Origin: Candidimonas nitroreducens
GTDB lineage: Bacteria > Pseudomonadota > Gammaproteobacteria > Burkholderiales > Burkholderiaceae_B
DNA length: 64,000 nucleotides
Direction of reading: 5' to 3'
Assembly: GCF_002209565.1 (NCBI RefSeq)
Contig: NZ_NJIH01000009.1
Coordinates: 248,001 to 312,000, forward strand
Below the pieces are notes generated by a model. It saw nothing but the letters and a program-made list of their open reading frames with translations, was not told where the DNA came from and searched no databases. Made by a program: the position numbers and the translations under genes. Of this stretch, positions 8,442 through 16,186 are shown piece after piece; position 1 is the stretch's first letter, and each line of letters starts with the position of its first letter.

Positions 8442-9893
8442 TCAGCCGACGCTGTTGTCGAGCATCGATTGCTCGATCTCTTCGCGATGCACGTCGTGGG
8501 TGATGAACCCGGAGTCGTTGTCGGGCATGTCCAGGAAGCCGGGCCGGGCCAGCGTCTGGCGGATGTCCTGCAGTCCGGCGTCCCAGCGCTGGCGCATCGT
8601 CGGCAGGCCGAATTGATAGTCTTTGTAATGCTGGTCGTAGGGCTGGTCGCGGTAGATCAGGTGCAGCACGTTGTAGCGCTTGCTGGACGAGAATTGTTCG
8701 GCAAGCCTGCAGTAGGGGTCGTTTTGCCGGGCCTCGGGCGGCACGTGTTCCAGTACGTTGCGCAGCATGTGGCGCAGGTGCTGGGTCCAGCGCATGTGTT
8801 CGGTGATCAGCCGGGTGCGGCTGGAATACTGGATGTCCTTCATGCGGTCGGTCACCTCGCCCATATTGGCGGGCAGCCGGCCGCGGGCGCTCCAGAGGTC
8901 GACCTGGAATACCAGCGTGTCGGTGCGCGGTCGCGTGTTCAGGATGTCGGCCAGCGGGGTGTTCGACACCATGCCGCCGTCCCAATAGAATTCGCCGTCG
9001 ATTTCCACTGCCGGGAAGGCGGGCGGCAGGGCGCCCGAGGCCATGAAGTGCTCGGGCCGCAGCTTTTCGCGGGTATTGTCGAAATATTTGAAGTTGCCGG
9101 TACGTATATTGACCGCACCCACCGACACGTGTATTTCGCCGGAATTGATGCGGTCGAAGTCGCACAGGCGCAACAGTGTGTCGCGCAGCGGCGTGGTGTC
9201 GTAATAGCTGGCCTGGGTGGGATCGCTGGCCAGCGCGAACGCGGGCGGCGGAAAGCGCGGCCGGAAGAATCCGCTCTGGCCGTCGACCACGGCGCTCAGT
9301 GCGTGCAGGGCGCTCATGCCCTGGCGCACGGTGTCGTTCAGGTTGAACAGGCTTTGTTCGATGAAGGGGTAGGCCGTACCCAGATTCGGGCGGCAGATGG
9401 TTTCCCAGAACTCATGCAGCCTTTCGACGCGCTGTCCGGGCGGGTTGCCGGCGATGATGGCGGTGTTGAGCGCGCCGATGGAAATGCCGGACAGCCGGTT
9501 GGGCATGATGCCCGCCTCGGCCATCCCCTGGAAGACGCCCGCCTGGTAGGCGCCCAGCGCGCCGCCGCCCTGCAGCACCAGCGCTACGGTTTCGTAGACG
9601 GGCGGGGCCGATGCCGACGCCGCGGCCTGCTCTTGCGCAAGCGCTTCGGCCTTGGCCATGGCCAGTGCCGCGGCCTTGACTGCGTCTTGAACCTGGCCTG
9701 CCGGGCGCTTGCGCGCCGGCCGTTTTGAACCGGCTGCGGCTGCCACTGTCGCAGCCTCGGCCTCGGCCTGCCCGGTACGCGGGCGAGCCTGCGCGGCGGT
9801 CTTGCGGCGCGCGGCGGCGGCTGTCTTGCGGGCTGCGCTGCGCTTGTTTGCCAGGGTGGCGTCCGGGGCCGGGAAAAGTTCGAGCTGGTTCAT
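8442..9893 (-). CDS. Patatin-like phospholipase with C-terminal DUF3734-type region and basic N-terminal tail
   Basis: A 483-residue protein starting at the ATG at 9893. The patatin domain (about residues 100-320) shows the oxyanion loop LQGGGALGAYQAG, the nucleophile elbow GISIG (Ser138) and the DGG motif with catalytic Asp305. The C-terminal 160 residues, with LITEHMRWTQHLRHMLRNV and YNVLHLIYRD, match the DUF3734 extension of bacterial patatins. The first 90 residues are Lys/Arg/Ala-rich with KRSAARKTAAAARRKTAAQ, resembling histone H1-like or polyhydroxybutyrate-granule-binding tails. It is probably a cytosolic serine lipid hydrolase; the tail may target it to DNA, membrane or granules. Confidence 0.9.
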   Translation of the reverse strand: MNQLELFPAPDATLANKRSAARKTAAAARRKTAAQARPRTGQAEAEAATVAAAAGSKRPARKRPAGQVQDAVKAAALAMAKAEALAQEQAAASASAPPVYETVALVLQGGGALGAYQAGVFQGMAEAGIMPNRLSGISIGALNTAIIAGNPPGQRVERLHEFWETICRPNLGTAYPFIEQSLFNLNDTVRQGMSALHALSAVVDGQSGFFRPRFPPPAFALASDPTQASYYDTTPLRDTLLRLCDFDRINSGEIHVSVGAVNIRTGNFKYFDNTREKLRPEHFMASGALPPAFPAVEIDGEFYWDGGMVSNTPLADILNTRPRTDTLVFQVDLWSARGRLPANMGEVTDRMKDIQYSSRTRLITEHMRWTQHLRHMLRNVLEHVPPEARQNDPYCRLAEQFSSSKRYNVLHLIYRDQPYDQHYKDYQFGLPTMRQRWDAGLQDIRQTLARPGFLDMPDNDSGFITHDVHREEIEQSMLDNSVG

Positions 9894-10034
9894 GGTGCGG
9901 ATGCAGACGGTTGCGGGCGCCGCCTGCACGGTGGCGCCCGAGAGCCTGTCAGTGTAGCCCACGATGCCTGCATCAACCGCGCCGCGGCACTCGGCCGGAA
10001 ACTATGCCTGGGCCTTGGCCTGCCTCAATTTGTC

Positions 10035-10961
10035 TTAGCCGGCTTCGGGTGGGGTATGTTCGTCGGGTGCCGCCGCGCCTATGCCCAGGCTGGTGGCGAA
10101 GGCTTCGATCAGCATGCCGCGGTAGCGGGACTTGTGCAGCAGCAGCGACAGGCGCCGGCGCAGATCCAGAAACGGAGTTTCCAGAATCTTCAGGCGCCCC
10201 GCCGCCGCCGCGTCGACGGTGGCTTCCGAGGGCAGGCAGGCGATGCCCATGCCGGCGATCACCGCTTGTTTGATGGCCTCGACCTGGCCCAGTTCCAGCA
10301 CGATGCGGCCCGGCGGCAGCGAATTCATGGCCTGTTCGGCCAGCGCCCGCATCGCCGATCCCGGCTCGCGCAGTATCCAGTTGGCGCCCTTGAAGTGGCG
10401 CGGTGCAAGCCGCGGCAGGCTGCTAAGAGGGTGATTGTGCGCGGCGCAGACCACCATATTGTCTTCGCGCCAGGGCAGCACATCCAGCTGCGGGTGATGC
10501 ACCGGGCCTTCGACGCAGCCCACGTCCAGCCGGTGCTCCAGCAGCCCCGAAACAATGGTGTCGGTGTTTTCGACGCTGAGCGTCAGCGCGACCGCGGGGT
10601 GGGCGGCCATGTATGGGCCGAGCAGTTCGCCCACCAGGTAATTGCCCACGGTATTGCTGGCGCCCACCCGCAGCTGGCCGCTCAGGGCGGCGGGCTCGCT
10701 GCCTGGCGGGCGCAGCATTTCGTGCACGCGCTCGATGATTTCCCGCGCCACGGGCAGCAGCTCTTTGCCGCGGGCGCTCAGGCGCAGCCGCCCGCGTTCG
10801 CGGTCGAACAGCGGCGCGTCGATATGGCGCTCGAGTTCCGCCAGCGCCATGCTGACCGCCGGCTGGGTCAGAAACAACTGCTGTGCGGCGGCCCGCACGC
10901 TGCCGTTGGCTTCGATGGCGATGAAGGTTTCGAGCTGCTTGAGGGTGATCGCAATCATCAA
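10035..10961 (-). CDS. yeiE: LysR-family regulator, YeiE-like
   Basis: A 308-residue LysR protein: winged helix at residues 5-65 (LKQLETFIAIEANGSVRAAA, LTQPAVSMALAELE), then a periplasmic-binding-like effector domain with the conserved WILREPGSAMR segment found in CysB/YeiE-type members. It is divergent from the yeiH-like exporter gene, the arrangement seen for YeiE/YeiH in enterobacteria, where YeiE responds to sulfite. Control of the adjacent exporter is therefore likely; the effector is inferred from that precedent only. Confidence 0.85.
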   Translation of the reverse strand: MMIAITLKQLETFIAIEANGSVRAAAQQLFLTQPAVSMALAELERHIDAPLFDRERGRLRLSARGKELLPVAREIIERVHEMLRPPGSEPAALSGQLRVGASNTVGNYLVGELLGPYMAAHPAVALTLSVENTDTIVSGLLEHRLDVGCVEGPVHHPQLDVLPWREDNMVVCAAHNHPLSSLPRLAPRHFKGANWILREPGSAMRALAEQAMNSLPPGRIVLELGQVEAIKQAVIAGMGIACLPSEATVDAAAAGRLKILETPFLDLRRRLSLLLHKSRYRGMLIEAFATSLGIGAAAPDEHTPPEAG

Positions 10962-11011
10962 TTTATTTTATTCCACAAATAAATATTTATGAATTTTTTT
11001 ATACTGATGAG

Positions 11012-11074
11012 AACCCTAAAATCACTATGAGTCATATACAAATGAGTAGTAATAATTATGTTGTCATTAGGGTT
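11012..11074. promoter_or_regulatory. Inverted repeat in the yeiE-yeiH divergent region
   Basis: AACCCTAA (11012-11019) and TTAGGGTT (11067-11074) are perfect 8-bp inverted copies in an AT-rich divergent promoter region. They could be two LysR half-sites bound by the YeiE-like protein. No classical T-N11-A box was assigned here. Confidence 0.35.
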
Positions 11075-11186
11075 TCTGGATTTTGCACGCTGTTTAAGGG
11101 GCGCTAGCCGCTGTTCTTTCATAGAGGCTGCCGCCTCGCGCGAGGTGCCTGCGAGCGCCGCCGCCGGCGGGCAGGGCGCCGGTGTC

Positions 11187-12257
11187 ATGGCCTCGGCCGG
11201 CCATGTCATCGCGTCGGGCGCCTCGCGTGCGCCGCGGCGGCGCGCGCACAGCAGTTCGGGCGCGCCGCTGGATCCGCCTCGCGTCTACGGACTGCTGCTG
11301 GCAGTACTGGTGGGGCTGGCGGCCCTGTTCCTGGGGCGCAAGATGCCCATTATCGGCGGGCCTGTGTTCGGCATCGTGCTGGGCATCGTCATCCGCAATG
11401 CCCTCGGGGTGGCGCCGCTGTTCAAGCCGGGGCTGGCCTTTGCCTCGAAGCAGATACTGCAGTGGTCGATTATTGCCCTGGGCTTCGGCCTGAGCATAGG
11501 CCAAGTGGCGCACACCGGCGCGCAGTCGCTGGTGGTCACGGCCGTAACCATGACCACTGCCTTCGTGTCGGCGTGGCTGCTGGGCCGCTGGCTGGGCATT
11601 GCGTCCCGGCTCAAGACGCTGATCGGTGTGGGCACGGCCATCTGCGGCGGCTCGGCCATTGCCGCGGTCACGCCCATCATCAAGCCCGACGATCACGAAA
11701 CGGCCTTCGCTATCTCCACGATATTCATCTTCAATATCATCGCCGTGCTCAGCTTCCCGCTGTTGGGCCACTGGCTGCACATGAGCGATGCCGGCTTCGG
11801 CCTGTGGGCGGGTACGGCCATCAACGATACCTCTTCGGTGGTGGCCGCCGGCTACAGCTACAGCCACGCCGCGGGCGATTACGCCACCATCGTCAAGCTG
11901 ACGCGGGCCACGCTGATCATTCCGGTGTGCCTGGTGCTGGCGCTGTATCAGGCCTGGCGCCACAAGAAGCAGGGCGCGGGCGACTTCAGCCTGGCGCGCA
12001 TCTTCCCCTGGTTCATCCTGTGGTTCCTGGTGGCCTCGGGCGTGCGTTCGCTGGGCCTGGTGCCGGAATCCCTGAACGGGATCGTCCACTTCATGGCCGA
12101 ATTCCTCATCATCGTCGCGCTTACCGCCATAGGCCTGTCTTCGGATCTGCGGCGCATGGCCAAGGCGGGCCTGCGGCCAGTAATGCTGGGCTTCGGGGTA
12201 TGGATGGCGGTGGCGCTCAGCAGCCTGCTGGTGCAGCATCTGATGGGGACGTGGTGA
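11187..12257 (+). CDS. yeiH: YeiH-family putative sulfate/sulfite exporter
   Basis: A polytopic membrane protein of 356 residues from the ATG at 11187. The frame opens at an ATG at 11058, but that 43-codon extension has AT-rich, intergenic-looking sequence and would make the protein longer than the usual 340-350. About ten hydrophobic segments are visible, with family landmarks such as LFLGRKMPIIGGPVFGIVLG, VGTAICGGSAIAAVTPIIK and WAGTAINDTSSVVAAGYSY. The family (UPF0324) is annotated as a sulfate exporter and connected to sulfite stress. The pairing with a YeiE-like regulator supports that role. Confidence 0.88.
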   Translation: MASAGHVIASGASRAPRRRAHSSSGAPLDPPRVYGLLLAVLVGLAALFLGRKMPIIGGPVFGIVLGIVIRNALGVAPLFKPGLAFASKQILQWSIIALGFGLSIGQVAHTGAQSLVVTAVTMTTAFVSAWLLGRWLGIASRLKTLIGVGTAICGGSAIAAVTPIIKPDDHETAFAISTIFIFNIIAVLSFPLLGHWLHMSDAGFGLWAGTAINDTSSVVAAGYSYSHAAGDYATIVKLTRATLIIPVCLVLALYQAWRHKKQGAGDFSLARIFPWFILWFLVASGVRSLGLVPESLNGIVHFMAEFLIIVALTAIGLSSDLRRMAKAGLRPVMLGFGVWMAVALSSLLVQHLMGTW

Positions 12258-12275
12258 GAGATTCGCGGCCGGCGA

Positions 12276-12331
12276 TCGGTGCACTGGGGTAGGTACTCTG
12301 GGATAGGTGCCCTGGGACAGGTGCTCTGGGA
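12276..12331. repeat. Four tandem copies of a 14-bp unit
   Basis: Units start at 12276, 12290, 12304 and 12318; the last three follow the pattern YAGGTRCYCTGGGA and the first is more diverged. They lie between the yeiH stop and the convergent marR gene. This is the second of three 13-14-bp intergenic arrays in the window. Confidence 0.88.
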
Positions 12332-12373
12332 TCGGAGATCAGGGATCGGCGGGCCGGCAGATCAGCGGCGACC

Positions 12374-12946
12374 CTATGGACGGCGTGTGCCGCCCTGGCT
12401 CCGATGCGTGCGGTCTTTGATGACCTCTGCTTCCAGCAGGCATTGCGAGCGGCGCATGATCTTGTCCAGCGCAACATCCAGCACCCGCCGCTCTTCGGCG
12501 CTCAGATCCTGGGCAATCTGCTCGTTCAATTCGACGACGATTGGCATGATGCGCTGGTACAGCTCCAGCCCCGCCGGGCTGGCCTCTATATAAATATTGC
12601 GCGCATCGCGCGTGTCGCGCTGGCGCTGCAGCCAGCCTTTTTCGCACAGAGCCGTGATGGTGCGCGAGGTGCGCACCGAATCGAGCATGGCGGCTTCGGC
12701 CAGGGCGGCCGAGCCGAGCCGGCCGTGCACCACCGAGGTGGCCAGTATGCGCCATTCCCTGCGGGTGATGTGGTAGCGGCCTTCGCACAGGCGCGTAAAA
12801 ATCGGATTGGCGGCCGACCAGGCACGGTAGATGCGGAACACCACCATATCGCGCAAGGAAGTCGGCGTATCGGGCTGCGAGCCGTCGCGCCGCGGCTTGC
12901 CCTGGGCGCAGCGCTGTGCGGTTCGGTCTGGCCTGGCCTCGCTCAT
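12374..12946 (-). CDS. MarR-family transcriptional regulator
   Basis: A 190-residue winged-helix protein. The helix-turn-helix and wing are visible as REWRILATSVVHGRLGSAALAEAAMLDSVRTSRTITAL followed by KGWLQRQRDTRDARNIYI. The C-terminal helices (LYQRIMPIVVELNEQIAQDLSAEERRVLD) form the dimerisation region. It is divergent from the Bug protein and sulfatase genes, with a TTGAT-N3-ATCAA operator between them, so it probably represses that unit and itself. The ligand is unknown. The ATG at 12946 is preferred over more upstream starts because those would run through the operator. Confidence 0.87.
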   Translation of the reverse strand: MSEARPDRTAQRCAQGKPRRDGSQPDTPTSLRDMVVFRIYRAWSAANPIFTRLCEGRYHITRREWRILATSVVHGRLGSAALAEAAMLDSVRTSRTITALCEKGWLQRQRDTRDARNIYIEASPAGLELYQRIMPIVVELNEQIAQDLSAEERRVLDVALDKIMRRSQCLLEAEVIKDRTHRSQGGTRRP

Positions 12947-12973
12947 ATTGGTGATTTCCCTTGCTTATCCGAT

Positions 12974-12990
12974 ACTTGATTAGATCAATT
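12974..12990. promoter_or_regulatory. Palindromic MarR-type operator
   Basis: TTGAT-TAG-ATCAA (12976-12988) is a palindrome with perfect 5-bp arms, in the 96-base divergent gap between marR and the Bug gene at 13043. Its size and position fit a MarR dimer site. Confidence 0.6.
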
Positions 12991-13042
12991 AAAAAGACGC
13001 TTGTTAAGCTCTGCGGGACTTTTATCCGTACCGGAGACAATC

Positions 13043-14026
13043 ATGCAGGCTATAAGAACACTCTGTAAAACATTGGCGGCTGCGCTGGCATTGGGCGCTG
13101 CGGTGGGCACCGCGCAGGCCGCCACGGCCAAGCTCGACGGGCCGCTGACCGTGGTCGTCGGCTACGCCCCGGGTGGCGCCTCGGATCGCGCCGCCCGCAT
13201 CGTCGCCCACGAGCTGCAGCACCGGCTGGGCGTCAACATCATCGTCGAGAACAAGACGGGGGCGGGCGGGCGCATCGCGGCCAACTATGTCAAGTCCACC
13301 CCCAAGGGCAAGAACGTGCTGCTGCTGGGCAACCCCACGCTGATGATGAGCGCGCCGCTAATCTACAAGAACATCGGCTACGACCCGCAGAAAGACTTCA
13401 AGCCCGTGTCCATGGTGACCGAATACCGTTTCGGCGTGGCGGTCTCGGCCAGCAGCCCGATCAAGGATCTGGCCGGGCTCATCGCCTGGGGCAAGGCGCA
13501 TCCCGAGCAATTCAATGTGGGCGTGCCGGCCACCGGCAGCCTGCCGCATTTCTTCGCCCTGATGCTGGCCAGCAAGATCGGCATCAAGGGCCAGGTGATC
13601 GGCTATCGCGGCTCGACACCGCTGTTGACCGACCTGATCGGCAATTCCGTGCCGGTGGCCATCGATACGTACGATGTGCAGGCGCCGCAGCATCTGGGCG
13701 GCAAGATCCGCATCCTGGCAACCTCGGGCCCCAAGCGCGAAACCCTGACCCCGAACGTGCCCACCTTCACCGAGGCCGGCGTCAAGCTGCAAGCCTACGG
13801 CTGGGGCGGCTTCTTCGCACCGGCCAGCATGCCCGACGCCACGGTGCAGATGCTGGGCAAGGCCATTGCGGCATCCGTCGCCACGCCCGCGGTCAGCAAG
13901 CAGATCGAGCAAAGCAATTTGATCCCGGTGGTGGCCGATGCGGCCAAAACCGCCCAGTTGCTGCAGGCCTTCCGCGCCCAGTGGGTGCCGGTAGTCAAGA
14001 ATTCGGGCTACGTTGTGGAAAAATAG
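13043..14026 (+). CDS. Bug-family substrate-binding protein
   Basis: A 327-residue periplasmic binding protein. The ATG at 13043 follows CCGGAGAC at good spacing, so the in-frame extension to 13001 is not used. The signal peptide spans residues 1-26 and ends GTAQA. The Bug pattern GPLTVVVGYAPGGASDRAARIVA follows. The gene is 30 bases upstream of a sulfatase-superfamily hydrolase, implying uptake or sensing of the hydrolase's substrate or product. No TctAB genes are adjacent. Confidence 0.92.
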   Translation: MQAIRTLCKTLAAALALGAAVGTAQAATAKLDGPLTVVVGYAPGGASDRAARIVAHELQHRLGVNIIVENKTGAGGRIAANYVKSTPKGKNVLLLGNPTLMMSAPLIYKNIGYDPQKDFKPVSMVTEYRFGVAVSASSPIKDLAGLIAWGKAHPEQFNVGVPATGSLPHFFALMLASKIGIKGQVIGYRGSTPLLTDLIGNSVPVAIDTYDVQAPQHLGGKIRILATSGPKRETLTPNVPTFTEAGVKLQAYGWGGFFAPASMPDATVQMLGKAIAASVATPAVSKQIEQSNLIPVVADAAKTAQLLQAFRAQWVPVVKNSGYVVEK

Positions 14027-14056
14027 AGGCCCACTGTATATATGCAAGGATCGTAG

Positions 14057-15619
14057 ATGGGCCGCATACGCAACATCCTGTTCATCATGGCCGATCAGCT
14101 GCGGGCCGATCATCTGGGCTGCTACGGGCATCCGTACATCCGCACGCCCAATATCGACGCGCTGGCGGCACGCGGCGTACGCTTTACGCGTGCCTTCGTG
14201 AATTCGGGCGTGTGCGGCCCGTCGCGCATGAGCTATTACACCGGGCGTTACCCGTCCACGCACGGCGCCACCTGGAACCGCGTGCCGTTGTCCATCGGCG
14301 AAGTAACCATGGGCGAGTACCTGCGCGAGCAGGGCCGCAAGCTGGTGCTGGCGGGCAAGACGCATGTCATGCCCGACCATGATGGGCTGCGGCGCCTGGC
14401 GATCGACGGCGGCACCGAACTGGGGTGCCTGTTGTACAGCGGCGGCTTTGAAGAAATCGACCGCTACGACGGCCACCACGAGCCGGGCGAGGAAAGCGGC
14501 TACCCCGCCTACCTGCGGCGCCACGGCTACGTGTCCAACGACCCTTGGACCGACTTCGTGATCTCGGCGCGCGACGAGCACGGGCAGGCGGTCAGCGGCT
14601 GGCACATGCGCAATGCGCGCTATCCGGCGCTGGTCGCCGAGCCGCATTCCGAAACGGCCTACATGACCGATCAGGCCCTGGGCTTCATGCGCAAGATGGG
14701 CGACGAGCCCTGGGTGCTGCATCTTAGCTACGTCAAGCCACACTGGCCGTATATTGCGCCGGCCCCCTATCACAATATGTACGGCATCGACCAGTGCCTG
14801 CCGGTGGTGCGCAACGAGGCCGAGAAGCGCGATGCGCATCCGGTGGTGGCAGCTTATCGCCAGCAGGAAGAAAGCCAGAGTTTCGCCACGGACGAGTGCG
14901 TGCGCACCGTGCGCCCCGCCTACCAGGGCCTGATCACGCAGCTGGACGACCATCTGGGCCGGCTGTTCGAATACATGGAAGGCGCGGGCCTGATGCGCGA
15001 CACGCTGATCGTGCTGACGGCCGACCACGGCGATTTCCTGGGCGACCACTGGCTGGGCGAGAAAGAGCTGTTCTACGAAACCATCCAGCGCGTGCCCTTC
15101 ATCATGGTCGACCCCTCGACCGAGGCCGACGCCACGCGCGGCAGTGCCGAGGCCCGCATGATGGAATCGGTCGACGTGCTGCCCACCTTCCTGGACGCGC
15201 TGGGCCTGCCGCAGGCCAGCCATCGGCTGGAGGGGCGCAGCCTGCTGCCGCTATTGCGCGGCGCAACCGGCACCTGGCGCGACTGTGTGTTTTCCGAGCT
15301 GGACTACAGCTACCGGCGCGCGCGCCTGCTGGTGCACAAGACGCCGCAGACGGCGCGCGCCTGGTCGGTGCGCACCGAACGCTGGCGCTATGTGTACTGG
15401 ATGGACGAGCCCGAGCAGCTCTACGACCTGCAGGCCGACCCCGACCAGTTCCAGGATCTGGGCCGCGAGGCCACGCATGCCGCCGTGCGCGCCGAGCTGC
15501 GGGCGCGGCTGTTCGATTGGTTCACGCGCCTGAAGCGGCGCACCACCGTGACCGATGCGGCAGTGGAAAAGGGCACTGACGCCTACAAGAAAGCAGGCGT
15601 GTTCTACGGGCAGTGGTAA
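14057..15619 (+). CDS. Sulfatase-superfamily hydrolase (phosphonate monoester hydrolase/arylsulfatase type)
   Basis: A 520-residue enzyme of the alkaline phosphatase/sulfatase superfamily. The formylglycine motif is CGPSR with Cys53; metal ligands are predicted at ADQLRADH (Asp13) and at TADHGDFLGDH (residues about 321-331). There is no export signal, so it should be cytoplasmic and needs a formylglycine-generating enzyme encoded elsewhere. Length and the WVLHLSYVKPHWPY and GLITQLDDHLGRLFEYM blocks resemble phosphonate/phosphodiester monoester hydrolases more than classical arylsulfatases. Substrate class (sulfate, phosphonate or phosphodiester) cannot be settled from sequence. It is co-transcribed with the Bug gene 30 bases upstream. 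Confidence 0.88.
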   Translation: MGRIRNILFIMADQLRADHLGCYGHPYIRTPNIDALAARGVRFTRAFVNSGVCGPSRMSYYTGRYPSTHGATWNRVPLSIGEVTMGEYLREQGRKLVLAGKTHVMPDHDGLRRLAIDGGTELGCLLYSGGFEEIDRYDGHHEPGEESGYPAYLRRHGYVSNDPWTDFVISARDEHGQAVSGWHMRNARYPALVAEPHSETAYMTDQALGFMRKMGDEPWVLHLSYVKPHWPYIAPAPYHNMYGIDQCLPVVRNEAEKRDAHPVVAAYRQQEESQSFATDECVRTVRPAYQGLITQLDDHLGRLFEYMEGAGLMRDTLIVLTADHGDFLGDHWLGEKELFYETIQRVPFIMVDPSTEADATRGSAEARMMESVDVLPTFLDALGLPQASHRLEGRSLLPLLRGATGTWRDCVFSELDYSYRRARLLVHKTPQTARAWSVRTERWRYVYWMDEPEQLYDLQADPDQFQDLGREATHAAVRAELRARLFDWFTRLKRRTTVTDAAVEKGTDAYKKAGVFYGQW

Positions 15620-15631
15620 GTGAGGCTAGGC

Positions 15632-16006
15632 TCAGCTCAGCCACGACATGGGGTTGTGGCGCAGCGCCACGCCTACTATATAGAAGAACACCGCGATCGC
15701 CAGCAGCGCCGCCAGGCCGCGCGTGCCGGCGGTCTTGCCGCGCTTGATCGCGACGGTGCCTATGCCTATGTACAGCACCAGCGCCACCAGCTTGGCGACG
15801 ATCCACGATTGCAGGCCGCCCAGCATTACCGTCAGCGCGATGCCGCAGACCAGCAGCACGGTATCGATGATGTGCGGCAGTATCTTCACCACGGGCAGCC
15901 GCAGCCGGGCCGAACCGGTCACCGACCAATAGGCGCGCAGCGCGAAGAACAGGATGCTCAGGGTGGCTGCGGTGATGTGCAGGTGTTTGATCGCCAGATA
16001 AGTCAT
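15632..16006 (-). CDS. SirB2-family membrane protein
   Basis: A small inner-membrane protein of 124 residues with four hydrophobic segments. It matches the SirB2/invasion-gene-expression up-regulator family (AIKHLHITAATLSILFFALR at the start, PHIIDTVLLVCGIAL in the middle). The function of the family is unclear. It ends 12 bases from the convergent sulfatase gene. Confidence 0.82.
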   Translation of the reverse strand: MTYLAIKHLHITAATLSILFFALRAYWSVTGSARLRLPVVKILPHIIDTVLLVCGIALTVMLGGLQSWIVAKLVALVLYIGIGTVAIKRGKTAGTRGLAALLAIAVFFYIVGVALRHNPMSWLS

Positions 16007-16186
16007 TTCAGTCGTTTGTTTCCTGGTGCAATGGCTTGTCGCTTATTGCTGTGGTTCATTTCCTGATGCGGCAGCGCATTGCCGCAGCCAGTCGCTTCTT
16101 GCCGCTGGCGCGCATTGTCGCAGCGGGCCGAAGCTACATTATGGCAATATCGCAGCCGTGCGTTTTCCGGCTGCGTCAGCTACGGC

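Noticed and set aside
13358-15223. A 621-codon open frame on the minus strand opposite the Bug and sulfatase genes
   Set aside because: It is His/Arg/Gln-rich, lies opposite two well-supported genes and has no family features; it is a by-product of high GC at third positions.
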